Shown one piece after another: positions 9,085-17,041 of a stretch of DNA of 37,115 nt. The DNA lies in NCBI RefSeq assembly GCF_010365105.1, contig NZ_JAAFGZ010000035.1, forward strand, positions 1 through 37,115. The letters run 5' to 3'. This stretch comes from Polaromonas sp. (lineage in GTDB: Bacteria; Pseudomonadota; Gammaproteobacteria; Burkholderiales; Burkholderiaceae_C). The notes beneath the pieces are model-generated. The model was not told the origin of the DNA, did not search any database, and saw only the letters and a list, made by a program, of their open reading frames with translations. Both the position numbers and the translations under genes were made by a program. How positions within the stretch are numbered: position 1 is the first letter of the stretch; each line of letters begins with the position of its first letter.

Positions 9085-9768
9085 TCACCAGTGGGCGCCA
9101 AAGGTCTGGCGCAGTTCGTCTATCCGGGATTCGGTCAGGGGCTTGGGTGCCACAGCACACAGGCACATCAGCCGGGCGGTTTCTTCAAGCTCTTCGAGGG
9201 TGGCCATGGCGGCGGCGGGTGAGTCGTGCCAGACATTCGGCCCGAGTCGCTCCAGCATCACGGCGCGTATTGGCGTGCCGGCTTCACCGTAGCGGCGAAT
9301 GGCCTGCGCCACCTGCTCGGCCGCCTCGGGGTCACCGGGACGGTGATAGGGAATCACCGGCACATGGCCGACCTTCATCACGAAATAAGGCGTCAGGGCG
9401 GGCAGCAGTTCGCGCGGCTCCTGCATCGGCGTCTGCAAACTCAGTGCAACGCAGTGGGTGCTGTGGGTGTGGATCACGCACCGGGTTTTTAAGCCAAATT
9501 GGCCATTTGCGCTGTATACACGGGTATGAAGTGCTATTGTTTTACTAGCACGGTCACCGCTAAGCTGCTGCGCTTGCGCGTCCAGCCGGGCGAGCCGGGA
9601 CGGTGCCAGAAAACCCAGACATGCATCGGTGGGCGTGATCAGAAAGCCGCCGCCTTCCGAGTCATCGAGCCGCACGCTGATGTTGCCAGCGGTGGCGTGA
9701 ACGTAGCCGCGCTCGAAAAGACTGCGGCCGACGCGGCAGATTTCCTCCCTGGCTTGTGCCTCGGTCAT
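9085..9768 (-). CDS. otnC: OtnC: 3-oxo-tetronate 4-phosphate decarboxylase (class II aldolase family)
   Basis: 227 residues of the AraD/fuculose-aldolase fold. Conserved elements include the substrate loop TAGNIS (26-31), the GD-x-x-SK motif (71-76) and the zinc pair HTH (100-102). The third zinc His normally lies in an NHG motif near residue 175; here that place reads ERLGP (173-177), with a His only at 181, so metal binding may differ. The enzyme should release CO2 from 3-oxo-tetronate 4-phosphate to give dihydroxyacetone phosphate. Residues about 73-94 are encoded by a dispersed 65-base repeat (9488-9552); relative to the E. coli relative YgbL as I recall it, about four residues (around GQFGLKT) are extra. 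The start overlaps the otnK stop in an ATGA. Confidence 0.83.
   Translation of the reverse strand: MTEAQAREEICRVGRSLFERGYVHATAGNISVRLDDSEGGGFLITPTDACLGFLAPSRLARLDAQAQQLSGDRASKTIALHTRVYSANGQFGLKTRCVIHTHSTHCVALSLQTPMQEPRELLPALTPYFVMKVGHVPVIPYHRPGDPEAAEQVAQAIRRYGEAGTPIRAVMLERLGPNVWHDSPAAAMATLEELEETARLMCLCAVAPKPLTESRIDELRQTFGAHW
9488..9552 (+). repeat. 65-base dispersed repeat, copy in otnC
   Basis: This copy shows the family layout: GGCC six bases ahead of TTGCGC (9507-9512), GCTAT exactly 26 bases after the start of TTGCGC (9533), and TAGC near the end. It aligns without gaps to the copies at 17232 and 27511. Here it is antisense to, and in frame within, otnC. The end contains GTGCTA and TAGCAC as an inverted pair. 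Confidence 0.75.
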
Positions 9769-11207
9769 GCCAGCCTCGTGAAGGCTTTGCTGAAGAAGTC
9801 GTCGGTGCCAAAGTTGCCGGATTTCAGCGTCAGATGCAGACCGTCAATGCCAGCCGCGTTGGTCTGGGCATGGCACCAGGGCACACCGGGGTCAATTTGC
9901 GGACCGATTTTCATTTGCGTGATGGCCAAGGCATTGACGCAGGCGCCGGAGGTTTCCCCGCCTGCCACCACCAGCTGGCGCACGCCGTACTCAACCAGAC
10001 CGAGCGCAATCGCGGCCAGGGTGCGCTCGACCAGCGCGCCGGCAGCTTCCACACCCAGTTGGCCTTGCACGGACCGTACGGCATTCGCGTCCGCTGACGA
10101 ATAGATCAGCACCGGTCCCTGCGCCAGCAGCGGCTCGGCCCAAGCCAGGGTTTCAGCCACGATGTCCTTGCCGACGGCTTGGGCGGCCGCGATTTGGAGT
10201 GGATCAAGCGCCAGAGCCGGGCGTCCCGTCTGGATGAACGCTTGCACCTGCCGGTTGGTCGCCAGCGAGCAACTGCCTGATACCACGGCCTGCAGGCCGA
10301 TGGCGGCGGGCAGCACACTGGCGGTGCTGGAGGGGGCGATGCCAAAGTTGGCAGGCAATCCGATGGCAACACCCGATCCGGCGGTGACCAGCGGCATGTT
10401 TTTCAGCGCAGGCCCCAAACGCATCAGGTCATCGTTGGAAATGGCATCGACCACAGCCACGCCCACGCCGTCGGCGCGAAGCTGCTCGATGCGATCGCGA
10501 ATTGCCGACTCACCCTGCGCCACGACCTTGTAGTCGATCAGGCCCACCTTGCGGCGACATTGCGCCTGCAACACGCGCACCAGGTTGGCGTCCGTCATGG
10601 GCGTGAGCGGATGGTTTTGCATGCCGCTTTCGTTGAGCAGCACATCGCCGACAAACAGATGGCCCTTGAACACGGTGCGCTGGTTGTCGGGGAACGCGGG
10701 TGTGGCAATGGTGAAGTCGCTTCCGAGCGCCGCCATCAGCGCCTCGGTCACCGGGCCGATATTGCCTTGCGCCGTGCTGTCAAAGGTGGAGCAATACTTG
10801 AAGTAGATCTGCTGCGCGCCCTGCGCCTGCAGCCAGCGCAGTGCCTCCAGCGACTGGGCGATGGCGTCATTGACCGGCAAGGTGCGGGACTTGAGGGCCA
10901 CCACCACGGCATCGGCCGGCGTGTCCAGCGGCTGATCGGGCACGCCGATGGCCTGCACCACGCGCATGCCGGCGCGCACCAGGTTGTTGGCCAGGTCCGT
11001 CGCGCCGGTGAAGTCGTCGGCGATACAGCCAAGCAAGAGAGTGGCCCCCACGCTTGCCACTCCGTGTGCTTCGCTGCCCCCCAAGGGGGCCGCTGCGCCT
11101 GCAGCCCGGCCAAGCCGGTTCTGCGGCCCTGACTTGGAAAGTCCGGCGCTGGCGATCGCAGACTCCGCACTTCCTGCTGCGATGGGTGCGTCACGTCCGG
11201 CGCTCAT
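9765..11207 (-). CDS. otnK: OtnK: 3-oxo-tetronate 4-kinase (DUF1537 family)
   Basis: 480 residues from the ATG at 11207, which overlaps the ltnD stop in an ATGA. The recognisable protein begins only at LLLGCIADDFTGATDLANNL (residue 57 on); the first 52 residues are low-complexity and include the translation of a GC-rich dispersed repeat. A GTG at 11051 (residue 53) preceded by GGAG eight bases upstream is a good alternative start giving 428 residues, close to the family length. The C-terminal ATP-binding half carries VVAGGETSGACVNAL. It phosphorylates 3-oxo-tetronate before OtnC decarboxylates it. The stop overlaps the otnC start by 4 bases. Confidence 0.88.
   Translation of the reverse strand: MSAGRDAPIAAGSAESAIASAGLSKSGPQNRLGRAAGAAAPLGGSEAHGVASVGATLLLGCIADDFTGATDLANNLVRAGMRVVQAIGVPDQPLDTPADAVVVALKSRTLPVNDAIAQSLEALRWLQAQGAQQIYFKYCSTFDSTAQGNIGPVTEALMAALGSDFTIATPAFPDNQRTVFKGHLFVGDVLLNESGMQNHPLTPMTDANLVRVLQAQCRRKVGLIDYKVVAQGESAIRDRIEQLRADGVGVAVVDAISNDDLMRLGPALKNMPLVTAGSGVAIGLPANFGIAPSSTASVLPAAIGLQAVVSGSCSLATNRQVQAFIQTGRPALALDPLQIAAAQAVGKDIVAETLAWAEPLLAQGPVLIYSSADANAVRSVQGQLGVEAAGALVERTLAAIALGLVEYGVRQLVVAGGETSGACVNALAITQMKIGPQIDPGVPWCHAQTNAAGIDGLHLTLKSGNFGTDDFFSKAFTRLA
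11054..11090. repeat. GC-rich 37-base dispersed repeat at the ltnD/otnK junction
   Basis: Matches the segment at 30488-30524 at 31 of 37 positions without gaps, sharing CGCTGCCCCCC followed by a G run. The match continues less well to the right. It lies in the otnK reading frame, upstream of the conserved part of the protein. Confidence 0.75.
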
Positions 11208-12094
11208 GGCTTTTTGGGCAATTCAATGCCGGGGAAAATCTTGATGACGGCGCTGTCGTCCTCGCGGGCAAAGCCTGCCGTGGACGCCTGCATGAACATC
11301 TGGTGCGCGGTGCTGGACAGCGGCAACGGAAACTTGCTGGCCCGCGCCATGTCAAGCACCAGGCCCAGGTCCTTCACAAAAATGTCCACGGCCGACAGCG
11401 GCGTGTAGTCGGCTGCCAGCACATGAGCCATGCGGTTTTCAAACATCCAGCTGTTGCCCGCACTGTGGGTGATCACCTCATACAACGCAGCCGGATCGAC
11501 GCCCGCGCGCAGTCCCAGCGCCATGGCTTCTGCGGCTGCCGCGATATGCACGCCCGCCAGCAGCTGGTTGATGATCTTGACCTTGCTGCCCGCCCCGGCC
11601 TGGTCGCCGAGGCGGTAAACCTTGGCGGCCATCGCATCAAGCAGCGAGCCGACCACGGCGTAGGCTTCGGGCGTGCCCGACGTCATCATGGTCATCTCGC
11701 CGCTGGCGGCCTTGGCGGCGCCGCCGGAAATCGGCGCATCAAGGTAGAGAATGCCCTGCGCTGCCAGCCGCGCTTCGAGTGCAATCGACCAGTTGGGGTC
11801 CACGGTGGAGCACATCACAAAGACGCTGCCGCGCTTCATCGCGCCAGCGCAGCCGCCCTCGCCGAACAGCACGCTATCGGTCTGGGCGGCATTCACCACC
11901 ACCGACACGATGATGTCGCACGGCCCGGCCAGATCGGCGGGCGAGGCACAGGCGACGCCGCCCTCCTCCGCAAAGGCCTGGGCGACTTCGGCGCGCACGT
12001 CAAAAACATGCACATGGCAGCCATGGCGGCGCAATGAACGCGCCATGCCGCTGCCCATGGCGCCGAGGCCGATTACGCCGACGGTTGACGTCAT
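11204..12094 (-). CDS. ltnD: LtnD: L-threonate 2-dehydrogenase (beta-hydroxyacid dehydrogenase family)
   Basis: 296 residues from the ATG at 12094, supported by AAGGAG seven bases upstream; the frame is open further left but those residues are not protein-like. The Rossmann motif GVIGLGAMGSGMARSL opens the protein, and GSKVKIINQLL carries the catalytic Lys of 3-hydroxyisobutyrate-dehydrogenase-like enzymes; SGGAAKAA is the substrate-binding motif. In the tetronate pathway it oxidises L-threonate at C2 to 2-oxo-tetronate. It heads the ltnD-otnK-otnC-otnI block, each gene touching or overlapping the next. A candidate operator lies 101-111 bases upstream. Confidence 0.9.
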   Translation of the reverse strand: MTSTVGVIGLGAMGSGMARSLRRHGCHVHVFDVRAEVAQAFAEEGGVACASPADLAGPCDIIVSVVVNAAQTDSVLFGEGGCAGAMKRGSVFVMCSTVDPNWSIALEARLAAQGILYLDAPISGGAAKAASGEMTMMTSGTPEAYAVVGSLLDAMAAKVYRLGDQAGAGSKVKIINQLLAGVHIAAAAEAMALGLRAGVDPAALYEVITHSAGNSWMFENRMAHVLAADYTPLSAVDIFVKDLGLVLDMARASKFPLPLSSTAHQMFMQASTAGFAREDDSAVIKIFPGIELPKKP

Positions 12095-12194
12095 TGCCTG
12101 ACTCCTTGCTTGCTGTTGAATTTTGCAAATTCCTGACGCAAAAGCCCTGAGGCTCTGAATAAATCGGAAGGCTTGAAGCGCTTGCTTGATAGGG

Positions 12195-12216
12195 TTGTCA
12201 TACAAATTTTTGTTAA
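12195..12216. promoter_or_regulatory. Candidate regulator operator upstream of ltnD
   Basis: TTGTCATACAA (12195-12205) fits the FadR-type GntR pattern TNGTNNNACNA, and overlaps a looser palindrome ATACAA-N4-TTGTTA (12200-12215). The identical 11-mer stands in front of dctP at 15955-15965, and an ATACAA palindrome lies upstream of the dehydratase at 19183. The adjacent GntR/FCD gene product is the natural candidate ligand-responsive repressor. Confidence 0.6.
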
Positions 12217-12278
12217 GTTTTCCGCACAAAAATAATCCGAAACAGCTTATGGGGCACAGGATGTAGCGGGCATGCGCT

Positions 12279-13055
12279 TCAGTTATGCATCGGCAAGGCG
12301 CACACCAGAGGGCGTGCCAGCTGAACGCCCGCTTGTTCCCAGAAAGCCGGGTCGGCCTGCTCGATGCGCTGGATGGCGTTGTCCATGTGCTGCGCGGCGG
12401 CCTTTCGTGCGGCCACCGGATCACCGGCTTCGATGGCCTGCACGATCATTTCATGCTCGTCGCGCACCTGCCGTGCAAAGTCCTCCCTGCGCGCTTCATT
12501 GGCGCGCGTCACACGGGTAGCGCCGCGCAGGAACTGGGCAAGGTATTCCAGTGTGCCAATCAGAAAAGGGTTGCGCGCCGCATCCGCAATGGCGCGGTGG
12601 TATTGGACATCTTCGTCCACGCCATCGCCACCGCCCTGCACGGCCTTGTCAAGCAGCGTGATTGACTGGCGGATGCGCTTGATGTCGGCCTGACTGCGGC
12701 GCCGAGCGGCCAGTTCGGCGACTTCTGCTTCCAGCGCGCGGCGCACTTCCACCATCTGGATCACCGCCTGCTTTGAAACTGCCGAACGGGCATCAAAGTT
12801 GAGCGGCGAAAAGCCGACTTCCTTCACATACACGCCGCTGCCCTGCCGGGAATCGACCAGCCCCAGCGACTTCAGGCGCGAGACGGCTTCCCGCACCACG
12901 GTACGGCTCACCAGAAACTGCGCCACCAGCGCCGCCTCCGTCGGCAGCTTGTCACCCACCCCCAAGCGTCCCGCCCGGATTTCGGCGGCCAGCACGTCAG
13001 CCACCTGGTCCGAAAGGTAAGCGCCGGGCGTAATGGGCTTGAACTGCTTCGTCAT
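12279..13055 (-). CDS. GntR-family (FadR/FCD subgroup) regulator of tetronate catabolism
   Basis: 258 residues from the Met at 13055; longer readings add only the tail of the dctM reading region. The N-terminal winged helix (LSDQVADVLAAEIRAG, LPTEAAL, SRTVVREAVSRLKSLGLV, GSGVYV) is followed by an all-helical FCD domain with the expected acidic and His residues for a metal-bound acid ligand (for example EDVQYHRAIADAARNP). It begins 7 bases after the dctM stop and is therefore probably co-transcribed with the TRAP transporter, and it precedes ltnD by 184 bases. I infer it senses a tetronate or its oxo product and acts at the TTGTCATACAA sites. Confidence 0.85.
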   Translation of the reverse strand: MTKQFKPITPGAYLSDQVADVLAAEIRAGRLGVGDKLPTEAALVAQFLVSRTVVREAVSRLKSLGLVDSRQGSGVYVKEVGFSPLNFDARSAVSKQAVIQMVEVRRALEAEVAELAARRRSQADIKRIRQSITLLDKAVQGGGDGVDEDVQYHRAIADAARNPFLIGTLEYLAQFLRGATRVTRANEARREDFARQVRDEHEMIVQAIEAGDPVAARKAAAQHMDNAIQRIEQADPAFWEQAGVQLARPLVCALPMHN

Positions 13056-13062
13056 GGTTTCG

Positions 13063-14340
13063 CTATCTCGCGTAAACCAGGTCGCGCAGGCCCAGCGACA
13101 GGACCGGTACATAAGTAATGATCATCAGGCACACCAGAATGACCAGCACAAAGGGAATCAGGTCCTTGACCATTCGGTCCAGCGAGATGCGCGCCACCGT
13201 ACACGCCGCAAACAGGTTCACGCCAAACGGCGGCGTGATCATGCCCATCGCCAGGTTCACCACCATGATCATGCCGAAATGCACCGGATCAATGCCAAAG
13301 TGCATGGCCACCGGCGCCAGAATCGGCGCCAGCACGATGATGGCCGCGCTGGTTTCAATGAACATGCCAATAAAGAACAGTGCCGCATTCACGCCCAGCA
13401 AAAAGTAGGTGGGTGACTTGAGTACCTCCTGCAGCCAGTGACCGATGGCATCGGGCACACCGGCACGCGTGATCAAAAAGGCAAACAGGCCGGCATTGGC
13501 GATGATGAACATGATCACCGCCGAAGACAGCACAGACTTGCGCAAAATGATCAGCAGGTCGGGCAGCTTGATCTCGCGGTAAATCAGCAGGCCCACGATC
13601 AGCGAATAAAAAACCGCCACGGCCGAGGCTTCGGTGGGCGTAAACACACCGCCGTAAATGCCGCCCAGGATAATGACCGGCATCAGCAGCGCCCAGCTTG
13701 CCTTCATCGTGGCCTTGCCCACCGACTGCCGGCCTTCGCCGTCGTTCTTGCCCCACCCCTTGATGCGGCAGTACACCCAGACGAAGGCCATCAGCCCCAG
13801 TCCAATCAAGATGCCCGGGCCAATGCCGGCAATGAACAATTCGCCCACCGACACTTCAGCGCTCACGCCGTAAAGAATCATCGGGATCGAGGGCGGAATG
13901 ATCACCCCCAGCTCGGCGCTGGTGGCCTGCAGCGAAGCCGCCCAAGTGGTCGGATAGCCCACCTTGACGAGAGCTGGAATCAGGATCGTGCCGATGGCAA
14001 AGGTGGTGGCCACCGACGAGCCGGACACCGCCGCAAAAATCATGCAGGTCAGCACACAGGTCATGGGCAGGCCGCCCTGCACGCCGCCCACCAGGCTCTT
14101 GGCAAACTCCACCAGCCGGCGGGAAATGCCGCCTGACTCCATGATGTTGCCCGCCAGGATGAAAAACGGAATGGCGGCCAGCGGAAACTTGTTGATCGAA
14201 TTGAACATCTCCTTGACCGAGATCAGCATGTTCGCATCAGCCACCTGGATGCCCACGATGGAGGCCAGGCCGATTGATACCGCCACGGAAACGGTGAGTG
14301 CAAAGCACAGCACCATGGTGGTTAACATCACAGCGGTCAT
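13063..14340 (-). CDS. dctM: TRAP transporter large permease (DctM family)
   Basis: 425 residues, almost entirely hydrophobic, with the number of membrane segments usual for a DctM/SiaM large subunit (about 12). Family stretches are visible: NKFPLAAIPFFILAGNIM, VSGSSVATTFAIGTILIPAL, IIPPSIPMILYG, FTPTEASAVAVFYSLIVGLL and MGMITPPFGVNLFAAC. It is the ion-coupled channel of the importer. The start overlaps the dctQ stop in an ATGA. The sugar-acid gene neighbourhood suggests tetronates or related aldonates as substrates. Confidence 0.93.
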   Translation of the reverse strand: MTAVMLTTMVLCFALTVSVAVSIGLASIVGIQVADANMLISVKEMFNSINKFPLAAIPFFILAGNIMESGGISRRLVEFAKSLVGGVQGGLPMTCVLTCMIFAAVSGSSVATTFAIGTILIPALVKVGYPTTWAASLQATSAELGVIIPPSIPMILYGVSAEVSVGELFIAGIGPGILIGLGLMAFVWVYCRIKGWGKNDGEGRQSVGKATMKASWALLMPVIILGGIYGGVFTPTEASAVAVFYSLIVGLLIYREIKLPDLLIILRKSVLSSAVIMFIIANAGLFAFLITRAGVPDAIGHWLQEVLKSPTYFLLGVNAALFFIGMFIETSAAIIVLAPILAPVAMHFGIDPVHFGMIMVVNLAMGMITPPFGVNLFAACTVARISLDRMVKDLIPFVLVILVCLMIITYVPVLSLGLRDLVYAR

Positions 14341-14831
14341 TGCGCGGTCTCCAGTTCAAGGCGCTGGGGGTCCAGCAGGTTGGCAATGATGCCGATCATG
14401 CTCAGCACGCCGCCCACGGGCATGGCCAGGTAAGCCCAGAACATGCTCACGCTTTCCAGGCCGCTCATGGTTTGCACCTTGCCACGGTTGGCATAGTCCC
14501 AGCCCCACCAGACGATGACGGCCACCAGGCCCAAGGCCGCAAAACAGACGACAAAATCCAGCACGCGGCGGATGCGCGGCGGACTCCAGCGGTACAGCAC
14601 ATCCACGCTGACCATCGCGCCCTGGCGAAAAGCCATCGGAATGCCCAAAAACACCATCCAGATCAGGCTGAAACGAATCAGCACTTCGGTCCATTCAGCC
14701 GGGATTTCCAGGATAAAACGGGTGATGATCTGGAACACACCCAGGCTCGCGGCGAGGGTGAGCATGGCGCAAGCGGCATACAGGGCAATGCCGCTGGTCC
14801 AGCGCTCCAGCCTCAAGAAATTGTCTTTCAT
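14337..14831 (-). CDS. dctQ: TRAP transporter small permease (DctQ family)
   Basis: 164 residues with four predicted membrane segments, including ALYAACAMLTLAASLGVFQI, the family motif RFSLIWMVFLGIPMAFRQGA and VCFAALGLVAVIVWWGWDYA. It forms the membrane complex with DctM. It is preceded by a hairpin with a T run that should lower its expression relative to dctP. Confidence 0.9.
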   Translation of the reverse strand: MKDNFLRLERWTSGIALYAACAMLTLAASLGVFQIITRFILEIPAEWTEVLIRFSLIWMVFLGIPMAFRQGAMVSVDVLYRWSPPRIRRVLDFVVCFAALGLVAVIVWWGWDYANRGKVQTMSGLESVSMFWAYLAMPVGGVLSMIGIIANLLDPQRLELETAQ

Positions 14832-14858
14832 GGCGCTCTCGGTCTGAAAAGAGACGTT

Positions 14859-14893
14859 AAAAAACGCCCAAAAAATCCTGCTTTTTGGGCGTT
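14859..14893 (-). terminator. Intrinsic terminator-like hairpin between dctP and dctQ
   Basis: AACGCCCAAAAA (14863-14874) and TTTTTGGGCGTT (14882-14893) form a perfect 12-bp stem with a seven-base loop. On the minus strand it is followed by TTTT then AACG, a T run of six counting the last stem bases. It begins 25 bases after the dctP stop and probably attenuates the permease genes so that binding protein is made in excess. Confidence 0.75.
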
Positions 14894-14917
14894 GCGGTTC
14901 AACGGGTCAAACGGTGA

Positions 14918-15889
14918 TTACTTGTAGTTGCGGATGCGCTCGATGTTGGCCTTGCCAAACTGCTTTTCAAATTCGGCATTCACCGGCGCCAGCATGGCCA
15001 CGAACTTGGACTTGTCCACGTTCTCGACCACGGTCATGCCCTTGCTGCGCAACTCGGTCACGCCCTTGGCGTCATCCTCGTCCACGCGGGCGCGGTTGGC
15101 TTTCACGCCTTCCTTGGCCGCATCGAGGAATGCCTGCTTGTCAGCGGCGCTGAGCTTGTCGAATGCCTCCTTGTTCATGAGGAAAATACCGGGTGAATAA
15201 ACATGGCCGGTCAGCGTCAGGTATTTTTGCACCTGGTCGAACTTGGAAGCCATGATCACCGACAGGGGGTTTTCCTGGCCATCCACCGTGCCCTGCTGCA
15301 GCGCGGTAAACACTTCAGGGAATGCCATCGGCGTCGTCACGATGCCCAGGCCTTTGTAGGCTGCCACGTGCACCGGGTTCTCCATGGTGCGCATTTTCAG
15401 TCCCTTGAGGTCTTCAGGGCCATTAACTGAACGCTTGCTGTTGGTCATGTGGCGCATGCCGTTTTCGCCCCAGGCCAGCGCCTTGAAGCCCTTGGAGTCA
15501 AACTTGGCCAGCATTTCCTGACCAATCGGGCCGTCCAGCACGGCGCGTGCATGCGCCTTGTCACGAAACAGAAACGGGATGTCCAGAATCTTGGTCTCTG
15601 GCACAAAATTGGGAATGGGGCCGGACGAAGAAAATGTCAGTGCCTGGGTGCCCAGCTGCACGGCTTCGATGGATTCGCGCTCGCCGCCGAGCGAGCCAGA
15701 GTAAAAAGGCTGGACCTTGTAACGACCAGCGGTGCGTTTTTCAACCTCCTTGGCGAAGGTGTCGATGGCAATGCCTTGGTGCGAGTTTTGCGCAATCGAA
15801 ATACTGATCCGCATGGTGGTCTGGGCCGCAGCCGACGCCATAAAACCAACGGCCAGCGACAGGCCAATTACCAGTTTGCTCAATTTCAT
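14918..15889 (-). CDS. dctP: TRAP transporter substrate-binding protein (DctP family)
   Basis: 323 residues. A signal peptide ends at ASAAAQ. The body shows the DctP/SiaP pattern: FSGSLGGERE-like segment (FYSGSLGGERESIEAV), ALAWGENGMRHMTNSKR, LKGLKMRTMENPVH with the conserved Arg that binds the substrate carboxylate, and GTVDGQENPLSVI. GAGGAG six bases before the ATG supports the start. It is the periplasmic receptor of the importer encoded with dctQ and dctM. The exact ligand is inferred from neighbours (threonate, erythronate or another sugar acid). A TTGTCATACAA site lies 66-76 bases upstream. Confidence 0.93.
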   Translation of the reverse strand: MKLSKLVIGLSLAVGFMASAAAQTTMRISISIAQNSHQGIAIDTFAKEVEKRTAGRYKVQPFYSGSLGGERESIEAVQLGTQALTFSSSGPIPNFVPETKILDIPFLFRDKAHARAVLDGPIGQEMLAKFDSKGFKALAWGENGMRHMTNSKRSVNGPEDLKGLKMRTMENPVHVAAYKGLGIVTTPMAFPEVFTALQQGTVDGQENPLSVIMASKFDQVQKYLTLTGHVYSPGIFLMNKEAFDKLSAADKQAFLDAAKEGVKANRARVDEDDAKGVTELRSKGMTVVENVDKSKFVAMLAPVNAEFEKQFGKANIERIRNYK

Positions 15890-15954
15890 GGATGTCTCCT
15901 CAGGGTGGAAAGTAAAGGACTGGCGATGGTCAGATCAGTCAATCCGGACAAAAT

Positions 15955-15976
15955 TTGTCATACAACTTTTATTGTC
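15955..15976. promoter_or_regulatory. Candidate regulator operator upstream of dctP
   Basis: TTGTCATACAA at 15955-15965 is identical to the site ahead of ltnD and is followed after a six-base spacer by TTGT. It lies in the 96-base gap between denD and dctP, suggesting that the transporter operon has its own regulated promoter. Confidence 0.6.
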
Positions 15977-15985
15977 GGGTGATTG

Positions 15986-17041
15986 TTATCTGATCGGCAA
16001 CGAGACGGCATACGGAGTTTCCCTGATGTAGTCCCGAATGATGTTTTCAAAATTTTCCTCGGGAAGCAGCCCCAGGCCACTGGCCCGCACCGAATGGATG
16101 CGCGCCGGCCAGGTATTGACGATGTTGCCGATGGCCGGGTCTGGAATCCAGTCGATCAGGGCCGTGGCGGCCGCGCCCGCCACGCGCTCCAGCGCCGCCG
16201 CCATCTCGCCTGGCGTTGTCGTCAGGGCCGGCAGGTTCAGCCCGGTGCGCGGTCCCCATTCCTGATCTGTCGCCTCGGCCGCGCGGATCAGGCCCGCGAT
16301 GGTGCGCGCGGGCGATGACAGGGCCATGGGGGTTTGCGGCGCCACCGGGCAGACAGCCCGCACGCCCGCCAGCGGCTCACGGATCATGCCGCTCAGGAAG
16401 CTCGATGCCGCGCCGTTGGGCCGGCCGGGACGCACACTGACGGTCATCAAGCGCACGTTGCGGCCCTGGATGAATCCCTTGCGCGTGAAGTCGGCCACCA
16501 GTTGCTCGCCCATGAATTTCTGGATGCCGTAGCTGCTTTGCGGCGTGGGCAGGGTGTTGTCCTCGATGGCGGGCGGCAGCGGCTGGCCGGGCGCATCGCC
16601 AAACACGGCCAGCGAACTGGCAAACACCACCATGGGCCGGGTTTTCAGGGCGCGGCAGGCTTGCAACAAAGCCAGCGTGGCGGCGAAATTGCTGCGCATG
16701 CCCAAGTCGAAATCAGCTTCGCATTCGCCGCTGACAGCCGCTGCCAGATGAAAAACGATAGCAGTCTGCGTAGATGGGACTTGCGCAAAAGCCTCTTTTT
16801 GCGCAAGAATTTCACCCAGATCACCAATCACGACGGCGACACGCGGGTCAGCCGACAAATCGTCAGGCGGCGGCGCGCGGTCCACCAGCGTGATGCGCGC
16901 AATCAGCGCAGGCGCGGCGCCGGCCAGCGACAGCTGCCCCCGGGCCAGCAGGCTGCGGGCAAGACGCACGCCCAGAAAACCGGCGCCGCCGGTGATGACG
17001 ACATGACAGGGTGGCGGGGTTGAAAGGGATGGGTTCGACAT
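15986..17041 (-). CDS. denD: DenD: D-erythronate 2-dehydrogenase (extended SDR/epimerase-like)
   Basis: 351 residues. The NAD-binding motif is TGGAGFLG (residues about 17-24), VFHLAAAVSGE follows strand four, and the SDR catalytic set is SSLAVFGD and YGIQK (Tyr-x3-Lys). VRPGRPNGAASSFLSG is characteristic of the DenD group. It oxidises D-erythronate to 2-oxo-tetronate, which OtnI, OtnK and OtnC then process. AGGAGA ahead of the ATG supports the start. The section EILAQKEAFAQVPSTQTAIV is encoded by a dispersed 65-base repeat containing a perfect 10-bp inverted repeat; it makes this loop a few residues longer than I expect for the family but keeps the frame. A generic NAD-dependent epimerase is the fallback call. 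Confidence 0.86.
   Translation of the reverse strand: MSNPSLSTPPPCHVVITGGAGFLGVRLARSLLARGQLSLAGAAPALIARITLVDRAPPPDDLSADPRVAVVIGDLGEILAQKEAFAQVPSTQTAIVFHLAAAVSGECEADFDLGMRSNFAATLALLQACRALKTRPMVVFASSLAVFGDAPGQPLPPAIEDNTLPTPQSSYGIQKFMGEQLVADFTRKGFIQGRNVRLMTVSVRPGRPNGAASSFLSGMIREPLAGVRAVCPVAPQTPMALSSPARTIAGLIRAAEATDQEWGPRTGLNLPALTTTPGEMAAALERVAGAAATALIDWIPDPAIGNIVNTWPARIHSVRASGLGLLPEENFENIIRDYIRETPYAVSLPIR
16743..16807 (-). repeat. 65-base dispersed repeat, copy in denD
   Basis: On the minus strand TTGCGC begins at 16788 and GCTAT at 16762, the same 26-base spacing as the other copies; AGGC precedes TTGCGC. The terminal TAGC is lost. At 16781-16806 TTGCGCAAAA and TTTTGCGCAA form perfect 10-bp arms around a six-base loop. 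Confidence 0.65.

Noticed and set aside
8053..9222. 389-residue open frame on the plus strand
   Set aside because: It is antisense to otnI and part of otnC; the composition is His/Gln/Ala/Gly-rich as expected for the complementary frame of a GC-rich gene, and no family motif is visible.
12120..12190. Degenerate repeat resembling the 65-base family upstream of ltnD
   Set aside because: Only scattered similarity (GCGCTTGCTTGATAG, CTTTTGCG) without the 26-base spacing.
12095..12424. 110-residue N-terminal extension of LtnD
   Set aside because: It overlaps the GntR gene and the operator region; the Shine-Dalgarno sequence and the Rossmann motif both place the start at 12094.
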